Of a DNA stretch of 64,000 nucleotides, positions 1 through 7,628 are shown in pieces. Both the position numbers and the translations under genes were made by a program. Within the stretch, counting starts at the first letter, position 1; each line of letters begins with the position of its first letter. Source of the stretch: Collimonas sp. PA-H2 (GTDB lineage Bacteria > Pseudomonadota > Gammaproteobacteria > Burkholderiales > Burkholderiaceae_D); the NCBI RefSeq assembly GCF_002564105.1, contig NZ_PDBX01000001.1, forward strand, positions 2,294,001 to 2,358,000, in the 5' to 3' direction. A model generated the notes under the pieces. The model did not search any database, was not told the DNA's origin, and worked only from the letters and a program-made list of their open reading frames with translations.

Positions 1-669
1 CAGGAAAACCTGGCCCGGCCTTTGCACGATTCGCCTTTCATCAAGGGATTGCATGTCGAAGCGGCAGTCACCGCCGGCCGGCATTTCGGCGCGCTGGCGG
101 CGCACGGCCTGATCCTGTTCGGCTTCATGCTGATGACGCTGTTCGTGATTTTCCAGGCCGGTTCAAGGATGAGCGGCAACCTGGTCAAAGCCACCCGCCG
201 CGCCTTCGGCGTCGACGGCGCCCTGCTGGCGCACCAGATGACGGCGGCCGTGCGCGGCACTGTCGCCGGGCTGGTAGTAGTCGGGATCGGCGAGGGCGCG
301 CTGCTGGGCATCGCCTATGCCATCACCGGCGTGCCGCATGCCACCTTACTTGGCTTGCTGACGGCGATTGCCGCCATGCTGCCGTTCTGCGCCCCGATCA
401 TTTTCTGCGGCGCCGCGCTCTGGCTGTTTGCACAGGGAGCGGCCGTCGGTGCAATCAGCGTCGCCGTATTCGGTTTCGTCGTGGTCCTGATCGCTGAGCA
501 CTTCGTGCGGCCGCTGCTGATCGGCAGCTCGACCCGCCTACCGTTCCTGCTGGTCCTGTTCGGCATCCTCGGCGGCGCCCAGACCTTCGGCTTGCTGGGT
601 TTGTTCATCGGGCCGGCGCTGATGACGGTGCTGACGGTATTATGGCGTGACTGGGTGGGGCAAGACTGA
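1..669 (+). CDS. AI-2E family transporter, C-terminal part (5' end outside window)
   Basis: The frame is open from the first base, so this is the C-terminal roughly 222 residues of a gene that begins upstream of the window. It is very hydrophobic with several membrane segments; the last ~150 residues hold the Gly/Leu-rich helices and the LFGILGGAQTFGLLGLFIGP segment typical of the AI-2E transporter (PerM/YdiK) family of inner-membrane proteins. Members are linked to export of small molecules or to Na+/H+ exchange, and the substrate cannot be told from sequence. The haloacid dehalogenase gene follows 58 bp downstream on the same strand, possibly co-transcribed. The family call is firm; the transported compound is unknown. 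Confidence 0.85.
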   Translation, partial: QENLARPLHDSPFIKGLHVEAAVTAGRHFGALAAHGLILFGFMLMTLFVIFQAGSRMSGNLVKATRRAFGVDGALLAHQMTAAVRGTVAGLVVVGIGEGALLGIAYAITGVPHATLLGLLTAIAAMLPFCAPIIFCGAALWLFAQGAAVGAISVAVFGFVVVLIAEHFVRPLLIGSSTRLPFLLVLFGILGGAQTFGLLGLFIGPALMTVLTVLWRDWVGQD

Positions 670-727
670 ACCGGCAACGCATCATGAATCCTCGCAGGCA
701 ATCAAGAACGGACAGGAACGGAGCAGC

Positions 728-1450
728 ATGAAATTCGATAATGTACGCGCCCTGGTTTTCGATGTATTCGGCACGGTAGTGGACTGGCGCAGCGGCGTTG
801 CGCGCGAAGCGGCGCCTTTCCTGGCAAGGCATGGCGCTAGCGCGGCCGATCCGCTGGCTTTTGCTGATGCCTGGCGCCGCCGCTATGCCCCCTCGATGGA
901 AGAAGTGCGCAGCGGTCGCCGGCCCTTTACCCGGCTGGACGTGCTGCACAGGGAGAACCTGGAAGCAGCGTTGCTCGAATTCGGCATCGATCCGTACCGG
1001 CTGCCGGCAGCGGAGCTGGGCGAATTGAACCTGGCATGGCATCGGCTCGATCCATGGCCGGACAGCGTCGCAGGTCTGACGCGTCTGAAAGCGGGTTATA
1101 TCATTGCGCCGCTATCGAATGGCAACGTGATCCTGATGATCGACATGGCCAAACGCGCCGGCCTGCCCTGGGATGCGATTCTCGGCGCCGAAGTGGCGCA
1201 AGCCTATAAACCTATGCCGCAGGCTTATCTGCGCACGGCGGAGATTCTGGCTCTGCAGCCGGAGCAGGTTTGCCTGGTAGCGGCCCACAACGGCGATCTC
1301 GCGGCAGCACGGAAGTGCGGCCTAAGGACAGCGTTCGTCGCCCGCCCTGCCGAACACGGACCAGGCCAGACCAGCGACCTGGTTGCCGAGCAAGCCTGGG
1401 ACCTGGTGGCCACGGATTTCGGCGACCTGGCCAGTCAGCTCGGCATGTAA
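728..1450 (+). CDS. Haloacid dehalogenase, type II (HAD superfamily)
   Basis: 240-residue cytoplasmic hydrolase of the L-2-haloacid dehalogenase type. The start at 728 is chosen because AGGAACGGAG lies just upstream and the family begins with this segment; an upstream in-frame start at 647 would overlap the transporter gene. HAD motif I is FDVFGTVVDW near residues 12-21, with the first Asp as nucleophile. Motif II is LSNGN near residue 130, the motif III Lys is in YKPMPQ, and AAHNGDLAAA corresponds to the acidic motif (usually AAHNWDL in this subfamily; here Gly replaces Trp). Known members hydrolyse 2-haloalkanoic acids to 2-hydroxyacids with inversion, but many relatives act on other substrates. 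The HAD assignment is certain, the substrate inferred. Confidence 0.85.
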   Translation: MKFDNVRALVFDVFGTVVDWRSGVAREAAPFLARHGASAADPLAFADAWRRRYAPSMEEVRSGRRPFTRLDVLHRENLEAALLEFGIDPYRLPAAELGELNLAWHRLDPWPDSVAGLTRLKAGYIIAPLSNGNVILMIDMAKRAGLPWDAILGAEVAQAYKPMPQAYLRTAEILALQPEQVCLVAAHNGDLAAARKCGLRTAFVARPAEHGPGQTSDLVAEQAWDLVATDFGDLASQLGM

Positions 1451-1496
1451 CAGCGTCGCTTAAGCAGGCGTCCCGCAGCAGCCGGCCCGTACAAGG

Positions 1497-2108
1497 TCAG
1501 GCATGCACCAGAGGCCGGATGAAAGCCGCTCCGCTCTCGGTAAAAAGCCAGCCAAGTGCACAGCAATTGAGCAGCACCGTCAGCCAAAAGACCGTTTGAA
1601 ACTGTTCCTTCCTCGACTTGTGGCGCAGCGTCTTCTGCGCCAGCAAGGCCCCCGGCCAGCCGCCGATCAATGCCAGCACGTGCAAGGTGTTCTCCTGAAT
1701 GCGCCATTGCCTGCTTTGCGCCGCCGATTTGTCGATGGCGTAGGCGACAAAGGCGACCACGCTGGCCACAAGATAGAGACCGGCAAAAGCAAGCGGCAGA
1801 CGGCCCGCGAAAGCGGCCAGCAGCAGCAAACAGCAAAACGCGACGGTGAAAACGGCCGCAAGCGAACCCGATCTGGCAGGCTTCGGAGCAGCGGCAGCAC
1901 CGCCTGCAAACCTGACCTTATCAGCGCGAAAACGCCCGTTTTGTTCCAGGATCAGTTCGTAGCTGATGAGATCGCCTTCAGCCGGCCGCCGCTCGCGGTC
2001 GGAAAATGCCTTGATGTGGACAAAGGCCTTTTCGTTTTTCCCATTGGTGGCGACAAAGCCAAAGCCCTTGCCATCCTTCCAGCCGGTGATTTTTCCTTGG
2101 TAGCGCAT
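1497..2108 (-). CDS. Cold-shock domain plus DUF1294 membrane protein
   Basis: 203 residues. Residues 1-70 form a cold-shock (CspA-like OB-fold) domain, with GKITGWKDGKGFGFV (RNP1-like) and KAFVHIKAF (RNP2-like). After a short basic linker the C-terminal half is a DUF1294 membrane domain with about three hydrophobic helices and the family signature around YAIDKSAAQSRQWRIQENTL and GGWPGALLAQ. This two-domain architecture is common in proteobacteria; the function is not established, but the N-terminal domain should bind single-stranded nucleic acid near the membrane. It is convergent with the dehalogenase gene and stands alone on its strand. No clear ribosome-binding site is visible before the start. 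Confidence 0.88.
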   Translation of the reverse strand: MRYQGKITGWKDGKGFGFVATNGKNEKAFVHIKAFSDRERRPAEGDLISYELILEQNGRFRADKVRFAGGAAAAPKPARSGSLAAVFTVAFCCLLLLAAFAGRLPLAFAGLYLVASVVAFVAYAIDKSAAQSRQWRIQENTLHVLALIGGWPGALLAQKTLRHKSRKEQFQTVFWLTVLLNCCALGWLFTESGAAFIRPLVHA

Positions 2109-2132
2109 AGGGAGCTGGGAGCCGAAACGTAT

Positions 2133-2167
2133 TAAAAAAAAGCCCGCCTGCCTTGCGGCGGCGGGCT
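2133..2167 (-). terminator. Rho-independent terminator (minus strand)
   Basis: Perfect 8-bp GC-rich stem (2141-2148 with 2160-2167) followed on the minus strand by eight T residues. It lies just upstream of the cold-shock/DUF1294 gene and would insulate it from leftward transcription. Confidence 0.8.
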
Positions 2168-2205
2168 AAGTCCAAAACTTAGGGAGTGTTGGAGGAGACC
2201 AAACC
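2133..2205 (-). ncRNA. Candidate small RNA with anti-Shine-Dalgarno loop and intrinsic terminator
   Basis: Read on the minus strand this stretch contains, in order, a stem TTGG/CCAA presenting the loop TCTCCT (2189-2202), a second stem CTAAG/CTTAG (2166-2182), and a strong GC-rich stem with an 8-bp core (AGCCCGCC/GGCGGGCT, arms 2141-2148 and 2160-2167) followed by a run of T (2133-2140). The terminator has no protein gene immediately upstream of it on its strand, so a short transcript starting around 2200-2230 would explain it. A UCUCCU loop is complementary to Shine-Dalgarno sequences, as in known anti-SD small RNAs. A weak promoter (TTGAAA, 16-bp spacer, AATATT) lies upstream. Transcription is inferred. 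Confidence 0.35.
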
Positions 2206-2313
2206 AATATTGTGCCGCTGAACCAAATTTCAATACCTTTCTTACAGCTGCATTTACTATCTCTCAATACACTGGTCACTTAGGAGTAAATTGCGAGCAA
2301 AATTCAAAATCGG

Positions 2314-2622
2314 ATGCGCCCGATTCACCCTGGAGAAATTCTTAAGGAAGATTTTCTTGTGCCATCGAACATGAGTGCAAATGCGCTCGCTGTAGCGTTG
2401 AAAATTCCGGCAACCAGGATTGGCGAAATTTTCCACGGACATCGCAGCATCACGCCAGATGCTGCCTTGCGCCTCGCGCGCAATTTTAGAGGAGATGCAT
2501 TGTCCCGGTTGAATCTCCAGCAAAGCTTTGATTTGAAAATAGCTGAACGGGAAATCCTGCCAAGGATTACCAAAGAAGCTAAGCCGATGGAACAGGTTCA
2601 AAGCGCAAATTCAGAAATTTAA
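2314..2622 (+). CDS. HigA-family addiction-module antitoxin (orphan)
   Basis: 102-residue protein of the HigA/VapI family: it starts MRPIHPGEILKEDFL, the conserved N-terminus of this group, followed by an Xre-type helix-turn-helix (ALAVALKIPATRIGEIFHGH, residues ~27-46) and the ITPDAALRLARNF helix. HigA normally follows the toxin gene higB, whose product it neutralises while repressing the shared promoter. No higB-like reading frame is present in the 200 bp upstream or downstream, so this looks like an orphan antitoxin or a stand-alone regulator. It is followed by a bidirectional terminator at 2732-2769. The family assignment is firm, the biological role open. Confidence 0.85.
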   Translation: MRPIHPGEILKEDFLVPSNMSANALAVALKIPATRIGEIFHGHRSITPDAALRLARNFRGDALSRLNLQQSFDLKIAEREILPRITKEAKPMEQVQSANSEI

Positions 2623-2731
2623 GCCCGACGGGGAGCCCAGTTTGTATGGGTATGAGCTCTATACCGGCGATGACAAATTCACCGGGGAAATAACTAGTTG
2701 TCCTGAACCGTCCAATAGCACCTCTCAAAAT

Positions 2732-2769
2732 AAAAAACCTCGCACCGTTTTACCGGCCCGAGGTTTTTT
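2732..2769. terminator. Bidirectional terminator between higA-like and protease genes
   Basis: AAAAAACCTCG (2732-2742) pairs with CGAGGTTTTTT (2759-2769). T tracts appear on both strands, so it can end both the rightward higA-like transcript and the leftward protease transcript. Confidence 0.85.
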
Positions 2770-2807
2770 GGTTTTCCTTCCGTGGAAACGTATCTGCTGT
2801 TTCAGTT

Positions 2808-3554
2808 TTAATCGCTAAGCAACATGCTGGTGATTGGCGTGATGTCCACTGGAGGGAGGTTTGGGTCGCCATAATAAGCCTGTACCATTGCAATATCGGT
2901 TGGGCTGAGATTGCCGTTGCCATTCCAATTTGGATTGCAATAGTTCATGACAGAGTTTAGGTCCCATGCCCCAAACAACGTATCTCCATTGGTTCCCTGA
3001 GGTTGTTCATTGGCGCTGCATACACCGGCAGGGGTGTCGGGACGATTCTGCTCGTGTGCAAAGCTGAGGATATGTCCAAACTCATGAACCGCAATGACCC
3101 GAATGCAATAATCCTTTTGCGTTTGGCAACTCTGGCTCCAGTTAGCAAATTCAAAATTCAATACGACGCCAGGAGAGAGATTTCTTGCCTGCGACCCCAA
3201 TGCCGCAGAATATGGCCCGACATCCTGCACCGCAATAGAAACACCCTGGTTGGGTACGCCGGTACATTGCTGCCAGCCAACGAAACGGACCAGCGAGTTT
3301 GCCTCCCACGTAGAAGTAACGGCCAGGCGTGTAGTTTCTCTTTGAGATGCGTATTTGTTAAATGTTGCTGTATCCATGCTCCAGCAAGTTGGGATCGCCA
3401 ACTCAGGCCAGATTGTGGAGACTCGTGGAAAGCCCTTTGCGCCTGACTGCTTCGTTGTATCGGCCTTCTGTGCTGACGACGAGTTACTGCCGTCGCCACA
3501 AGCTGATGCCGTCAAAACTATGAGTAACGCTATAAAAGCGCGTATGAGCTTCAT
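2808..3554 (-). CDS. Astacin/metzincin-type zinc protease, predicted lipoprotein
   Basis: 248 residues with a signal sequence ending in an approximate lipobox (LTASAC, Cys near residue 19) followed by a Ser/Asn-rich tether, so it is probably a periplasmic or surface lipoprotein. HEFGHILSFAHEQ (residues ~157-169) matches the metzincin zinc motif HExxHxxGxxH/D with an extra residue spacing ending in H-E as in astacins. SVMNYC downstream is the Met-turn. Substrate unknown; related secreted M12-like proteases degrade host or environmental proteins. GGAGAAAAAC precedes the ATG. The small exported protein gene at 3585-3908 lies 30 bp upstream on the same strand, so the two are probably one operon. 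Fold and catalysis are strongly supported; biological role is not. Confidence 0.8.
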   Translation of the reverse strand: MKLIRAFIALLIVLTASACGDGSNSSSAQKADTTKQSGAKGFPRVSTIWPELAIPTCWSMDTATFNKYASQRETTRLAVTSTWEANSLVRFVGWQQCTGVPNQGVSIAVQDVGPYSAALGSQARNLSPGVVLNFEFANWSQSCQTQKDYCIRVIAVHEFGHILSFAHEQNRPDTPAGVCSANEQPQGTNGDTLFGAWDLNSVMNYCNPNWNGNGNLSPTDIAMVQAYYGDPNLPPVDITPITSMLLSD

Positions 3555-3584
3555 TTGATGTTTTTCTCCGCAGCCTGGTTGGTC

Positions 3585-3908
3585 TTAACTGACGGTCACA
3601 TAACCTATCAAGCAGTTGCCATTCGCATCTTTATTCGTATAGACAGTGACTGTCGAGCGTTGGGTTTTGGCAGTCAGCAAGGACGCGGTAACGACGTTGT
3701 AATTGGGAGTACCGGCATGGAGAGCAGCCCAGGTCTGTCCGTTGCAAAATTGGGCGCCGTTTGCCAAGGTGATGCGTGTCTCGTAATTTCCTGTACTCGG
3801 AACCAAACTAATTGTGCTGATTACGCCGCTGGTAACGCCATCCCAAGCGGAGGCAGATCCGGAAACCAAAACTGTTGCCATGGCCAAAGCACCAATAAAT
3901 TTACGCAT
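3585..3908 (-). CDS. Small exported protein of unknown function
   Basis: 107 residues with a clean Sec signal peptide (MRKFIGALAMATVLVSGSASA, predicted cut before Trp22). The mature part of about 86 residues is rich in Thr, Val and Asn, contains two cysteines that could form a disulphide, and looks beta-rich; no known family is recognised. AGAGGATATTC in front of the ATG is a good ribosome-binding site. It is the first gene of a likely operon with the zinc protease downstream, suggesting a shared role (protease partner, inhibitor or substrate), but this is only context. Confidence 0.7.
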   Translation of the reverse strand: MRKFIGALAMATVLVSGSASAWDGVTSGVISTISLVPSTGNYETRITLANGAQFCNGQTWAALHAGTPNYNVVTASLLTAKTQRSTVTVYTNKDANGNCLIGYVTVS

Positions 3909-4343
3909 GAATATCCTCTAAGGTTGGTTTATAGGAAACAGATAAAACATTGCTGATACTACAAAGTTGCCTAAAGAAAAGCCATTGCATGTTGCAAGTA
4001 GTAACAATATGTAACGATTTGTGTTAAAAATATACAACAAAGTGCCATAAAGGCAATAATACTTCATCTTGTATTTTGGCAAATACCGCTGGAATGATTG
4101 GCGTGCCCTACGGCAAGGTGGGAAAATAACAATAATGCTTCGACAGCATTGTGGAGAGTTGCTTCGGTTGAAATACTGGGGGAGCGAAAGCGAGGGTGCA
4201 AAAATCCAAGGCGCATTAAAGCGGCCAATGTCAAACTTCTTTGTCGTCTTCAAGCACTATCCAATGACGTTCAAAATCGCCGGACAAGGAATGGCGACTT
4301 CGGATAACTTTTTTAGATCAAAAAATACTAATTTGGCGGAAAT
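3909..4343. other. AT-rich intergenic region, possible leader reading frame
   Basis: 435 bp of low GC. It must hold the promoter for the leftward exported-protein gene and that of the rightward EpsG-like gene. A rightward reading frame from TTG 4069 (or ATG 4138) runs to a stop at 4345-4347 that overlaps the TTG start of the EpsG-like gene (TTGA). Its product resembles nothing I recognise and it lacks a clear ribosome-binding site, so it is not called as a gene, but a translationally coupled leader cannot be excluded. Confidence 0.4.
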
Positions 4344-5585
4344 TTGACTTTTTATATAGCTCTTGCACTGATTTTCTGGATACTTGTTCTCCTTGCTGAA
4401 AATCGCGAAAAACTACATCCGTTGCTGGTCGCTGTTGCCATCGTTACTTTTGTAATGCTCGCCGGCTTCCGTTGGGAAACGGGATATGACTGGATCGCTT
4501 ATGAACAAGCGCTCAACGATTCTCCTCCGCTACTCCAGTTATCTTTCACAAATCTGCCAGAAGCCTTAAGGCCAATGGAAGCCTTGTTCATCATTCTGCT
4601 TGCCACGATAAAGCAGTTTGGCGGCAGCATCCAGGCGCTGTATTTTATCGTTGCACTTTTCAACGGAATTTCATTCTTTATCTTCGCCCGGTACTGTCGC
4701 GCAAATTTTGTTTTTGTTTTTGCCATTTATTTCTGCTGGGCGTATCTGCTGGCCCAGATGGGGATCATGCGACAGTCAATCGCGGTGTCATTTTTGATGC
4801 TTTCACTTATTCGATTCGACAAATCAAGATATATCTCTGCGCTGGCGCTGTTCTTGGCGGGAGTTTTTTTCCAATATTCGATTGTGGTACTGGCGCCGAT
4901 ATTTTTTACATCGAGCTATAAAAAAATCATGGCGTTCAAGATCCCTGTTTTACTGGGACTGGCGGCTTTTTATTTTTCAGGATTGGGATTGTTCGATTTG
5001 CTGGGGGTACTGGCTGAGAATATCCGGTTCAGCTTTATTGCGGAGAAGCTTCATCATTACCAGAGCATCGGACCGTCGCTAAAAACACCGGCAGCAACAG
5101 CTTATTTTTTATTGAATATTTTTGTTTTTTTGTATTTCTCAAAAATCGTCGATGTCACTTCTCGCTTAGAAAAATCGCTGATGCTGTCGATTCTCCTGAT
5201 GATCATTGTAGAAGCGCTTCTCTGGCAAATTCCCTTGTTTTGGAATAGGACAAAATATTTTGTTGTGATAGCCCAAGGGATCTTGCTCTATCGCACATGG
5301 CCCGTAATAACGCCGCGACATAAAGCGATCCAGCTGGCGGCTGTTTTCATCCTGAGCATGGCGGCACTAGTTAGACCGTTGCTCGGCGAACCGGCGCTTC
5401 CATACATTCCTTACCAGTCAGCGATGCGCTTCATATTCACGAATAATCCGGGTGACGGGCGTAAGAGATTAGAGCAGTACAACCTCACGGCTAGTATGGC
5501 CTGTCCACCGGAAGGATGTCGCTACGGCACTGTGGAACTGCCTAGCCAAATCCCCGCAATTGCCTTGCCGTTGACTGACAAATAA
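4344..5585 (+). CDS. EpsG/Wzy-like polysaccharide polymerase, multi-pass membrane protein
   Basis: 413 residues, with roughly ten hydrophobic segments and the early signature AGFRWETGYDWIAYEQAL (residues ~33-50), the G-(F/Y)-R ... G-x-D-W-x-x-Y pattern of EpsG-family proteins. These are inner-membrane proteins that polymerise or help assemble exopolysaccharide repeat units. The last ~60 residues are hydrophilic with two nearby cysteines (ACPPEGC). The start is TTG at 4344 with GGCGGAA upstream; no better ATG is available. Codon use and GC content are far lower than in neighbouring core genes, a sign of transfer, and no other polysaccharide genes surround it. Family call good; whether it is active alone is doubtful. 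Confidence 0.7.
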   Translation: MTFYIALALIFWILVLLAENREKLHPLLVAVAIVTFVMLAGFRWETGYDWIAYEQALNDSPPLLQLSFTNLPEALRPMEALFIILLATIKQFGGSIQALYFIVALFNGISFFIFARYCRANFVFVFAIYFCWAYLLAQMGIMRQSIAVSFLMLSLIRFDKSRYISALALFLAGVFFQYSIVVLAPIFFTSSYKKIMAFKIPVLLGLAAFYFSGLGLFDLLGVLAENIRFSFIAEKLHHYQSIGPSLKTPAATAYFLLNIFVFLYFSKIVDVTSRLEKSLMLSILLMIIVEALLWQIPLFWNRTKYFVVIAQGILLYRTWPVITPRHKAIQLAAVFILSMAALVRPLLGEPALPYIPYQSAMRFIFTNNPGDGRKRLEQYNLTASMACPPEGCRYGTVELPSQIPAIALPLTDK

Positions 5586-5640
5586 TCCGCATGTCCGTTG
5601 CTAGACCGGACCAGACGGCGAATTTGACGGCGTCCGCCAG

Positions 5641-5805
5641 ATGAGAGACGCCGATCATGAGATGAACCAGTCGGCATGGAACGTGCATGGGGGTAATTTT
5701 CACGGTTGTGCGTTGATGCCGCGAAGCGACCTTCCCTTCAGCTCCGCCACGGTGCTTTCTGAGGCAGATGCAATGGCTCTCTCGATGCTGCAGACGGTGG
5801 CTTAA
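5641..5805 (+). pseudogene. Short open fragment, possible C-terminal gene remnant
   Basis: A 54-codon frame from ATG 5641 to TAA 5805; the same frame stays open upstream to about 5600 without a start. GC content and codon use look coding, ending SEADAMALSMLQTVA. I do not recognise the family. It may be the C-terminal remnant of a deleted gene. The rest of the 5586-6105 spacer holds nothing else that I can support. Confidence 0.25.
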
Positions 5806-6105
5806 CCATCCAGATCTGTGATATGGCTTGGCGTTTGGGCGAAGAAATTTCGGTTGCTTCTATAAGATCACGGTTTACAGAGTTCTAAGGATAAGGCGGC
5901 CGTTGTTCTTTGTTTTGCCTCCTTAAGCAGCCCCGAGCGTATTGCAAGCACTCGCCCGTCGCTATTTGCCACATGACAACGTTGTCATGCTTGGCCTCAG
6001 TTTTATCTTCGATGCCAGACGCAAAGAACAAAGTACCCGCACAAGACTTGCAGGCAATTGCTCGATTGCTCCGATAAGATTATCGATCTGCGAATAATCA
6101 AAAAT

Positions 6106-7503
6106 TTATTTCCCGATACAAAACCGCGAAAAAATCACCCCCAGCAAATCATCCGGCGTAAACGCTCCGGTAATGCTGCTCAGCCTATCCTGCGCCAGCC
6201 GCAACTCTTCCGCAAACAAATCCAGCGACTGATCATTGACGCGATTGTCGATATTAGCGTGCTGGTCAGCAATCTCCAGATGATCGCGCGCTGCCTTCAG
6301 CGCGATCAGGTGCCGCTCGCGCGCCAGGTAGCGCGATTCGCCGGTTTGCTGCCAGCCGGCGATACGCAGCAGTTCGGTGCGCAGCAGGTCGATGCCAAGG
6401 TAGTCAGTGGCGGACAGATAAATATGGGTGACCTCGCCCATTACGTCGACCGCGGGTTTGTGGCCGGACTGGTCGATCTTGTTCCAGATGCGGATTACCG
6501 GCGCATTGGTCGGGAAGCGGGCGACGATTTTTTCATCGGCCAGCGCCGGGCCGTGGTTGGCGTCCAGCATGTGCAGGATGACGTCGGCCTTGGCTACCGC
6601 GGCCCAGGTGCGCTCGATGCCAATGCGCTCGACTTCGTCGTTGGCGTCTTCGGCATCGCGGATGCCGGCGGTGTCGATGATGTTGAGCGGGATGCCTTCC
6701 AGCTGGATTGTTTCCGTGACTTTATCGCGGGTGGTGCCAGCGATCGGTGTGACGATGGCGACGTCGGCGCCGGCCAGCACGTTCAGCAGGGATGATTTGC
6801 CAACGTTCGGCTGCCCGGCCAGCACGATGTTCAGGCCGTCGCGCAGCAAGGCGCCCTGCGCCGCCTGGCTGAACACATTGTCCAGTGTGCTGCGGATGGT
6901 GGCCAGCTGGCCGCGTGCGTCGGATTTTTCCAGGAAGTCGATTTCTTCTTCCGGAAAATCCAAAGTCGCTTCGACCAGCATGCGCAAATTGGTTACTTGC
7001 TCCACCAGTGCATGGATCACTTTGGAAAACGCGCCGGACAAGGATTCCGAGGCCGACTTGGCCGCCGCCTCGGTGGAAGCTTCGATCAGGTCCGCCACCG
7101 CTTCGGCCTGCGCCAGGTCGAGCTTGTCGTTGATGAAGGCGCGCTGCGTGAATTCGCCCGGTTCGGCCATGCGCAAGCCGAGTTCCGCGCCGGCCGCCAG
7201 GCAGCGGCTGAGCAGCATCTGCAATACCACCGGGCCGCCATGACCCTGCAACTCCAGCACGTCTTCGCCGGTGTAAGAATGCGGCGCCTTGAAATAGATC
7301 GCCAGGCCTTGGTCGATGACACTGCCGTCGGCATGCTTGAACGGCAGGTAGGTTGCGTGGCGCGGGATCAGCTTGCTTTCCGCAATGCCGCACACGGCTT
7401 CGATGATAGGACCAAGATGTTTGCCGGAAATGCGGACTACGCCGATGCCGCCGCGTCCTGGTGCGGTGGCGATGGCGGCGATGGGAGAGGAATCGAAAGA
7501 CAT
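6106..7503 (-). CDS. mnmE: tRNA modification GTPase MnmE
   Basis: 465 residues, full length. MnmE with MnmG places the 5-carboxymethylaminomethyl group on wobble U34 of several tRNAs, using methylene-tetrahydrofolate, FAD and GTP. Visible: N-terminal TrmE folate-binding domain ([20 protein letters not shown]), helical domain, inserted G domain with Walker [10 protein letters not shown] (~229-237), switch II DTAGIRD and NKID, and the obligatory C-terminal CIGK whose Cys is essential. It lies downstream of yidC on the same strand, the usual order near the origin in proteobacteria, but a strong bidirectional terminator separates the two, so it has its own promoter in the 55-bp gap or depends on read-through. 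No anomalies. Confidence 0.98.
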   Translation of the reverse strand: MSFDSSPIAAIATAPGRGGIGVVRISGKHLGPIIEAVCGIAESKLIPRHATYLPFKHADGSVIDQGLAIYFKAPHSYTGEDVLELQGHGGPVVLQMLLSRCLAAGAELGLRMAEPGEFTQRAFINDKLDLAQAEAVADLIEASTEAAAKSASESLSGAFSKVIHALVEQVTNLRMLVEATLDFPEEEIDFLEKSDARGQLATIRSTLDNVFSQAAQGALLRDGLNIVLAGQPNVGKSSLLNVLAGADVAIVTPIAGTTRDKVTETIQLEGIPLNIIDTAGIRDAEDANDEVERIGIERTWAAVAKADVILHMLDANHGPALADEKIVARFPTNAPVIRIWNKIDQSGHKPAVDVMGEVTHIYLSATDYLGIDLLRTELLRIAGWQQTGESRYLARERHLIALKAARDHLEIADQHANIDNRVNDQSLDLFAEELRLAQDRLSSITGAFTPDDLLGVIFSRFCIGK

Positions 7504-7559
7504 GGAATTATTCTACGAGGGTTGTTGGATAATAGAAACAGCGGCAAGCGGAAGCCAAC

Positions 7560-7596
7560 AAAAAAGCCCGTGAATTTTCGATTCACGGGCTTTTTT
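7560..7596. terminator. Bidirectional terminator between yidC and mnmE
   Basis: Perfect 16-bp inverted repeat (7560-7575 with 7581-7596) with a 5-bp loop; the arms end in A6/T6, so it works in both directions. It terminates the rpmH-rnpA-yidD-yidC transcript. Confidence 0.9.
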
Positions 7597-7628
7597 ACGA
7601 CAATCGAGATTAATCGATATAAACCAAA

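Noticed and set aside
6428..7243. Plus-strand 271-codon frame in mnmE
   Set aside because: Low-complexity antisense of a strongly conserved gene.
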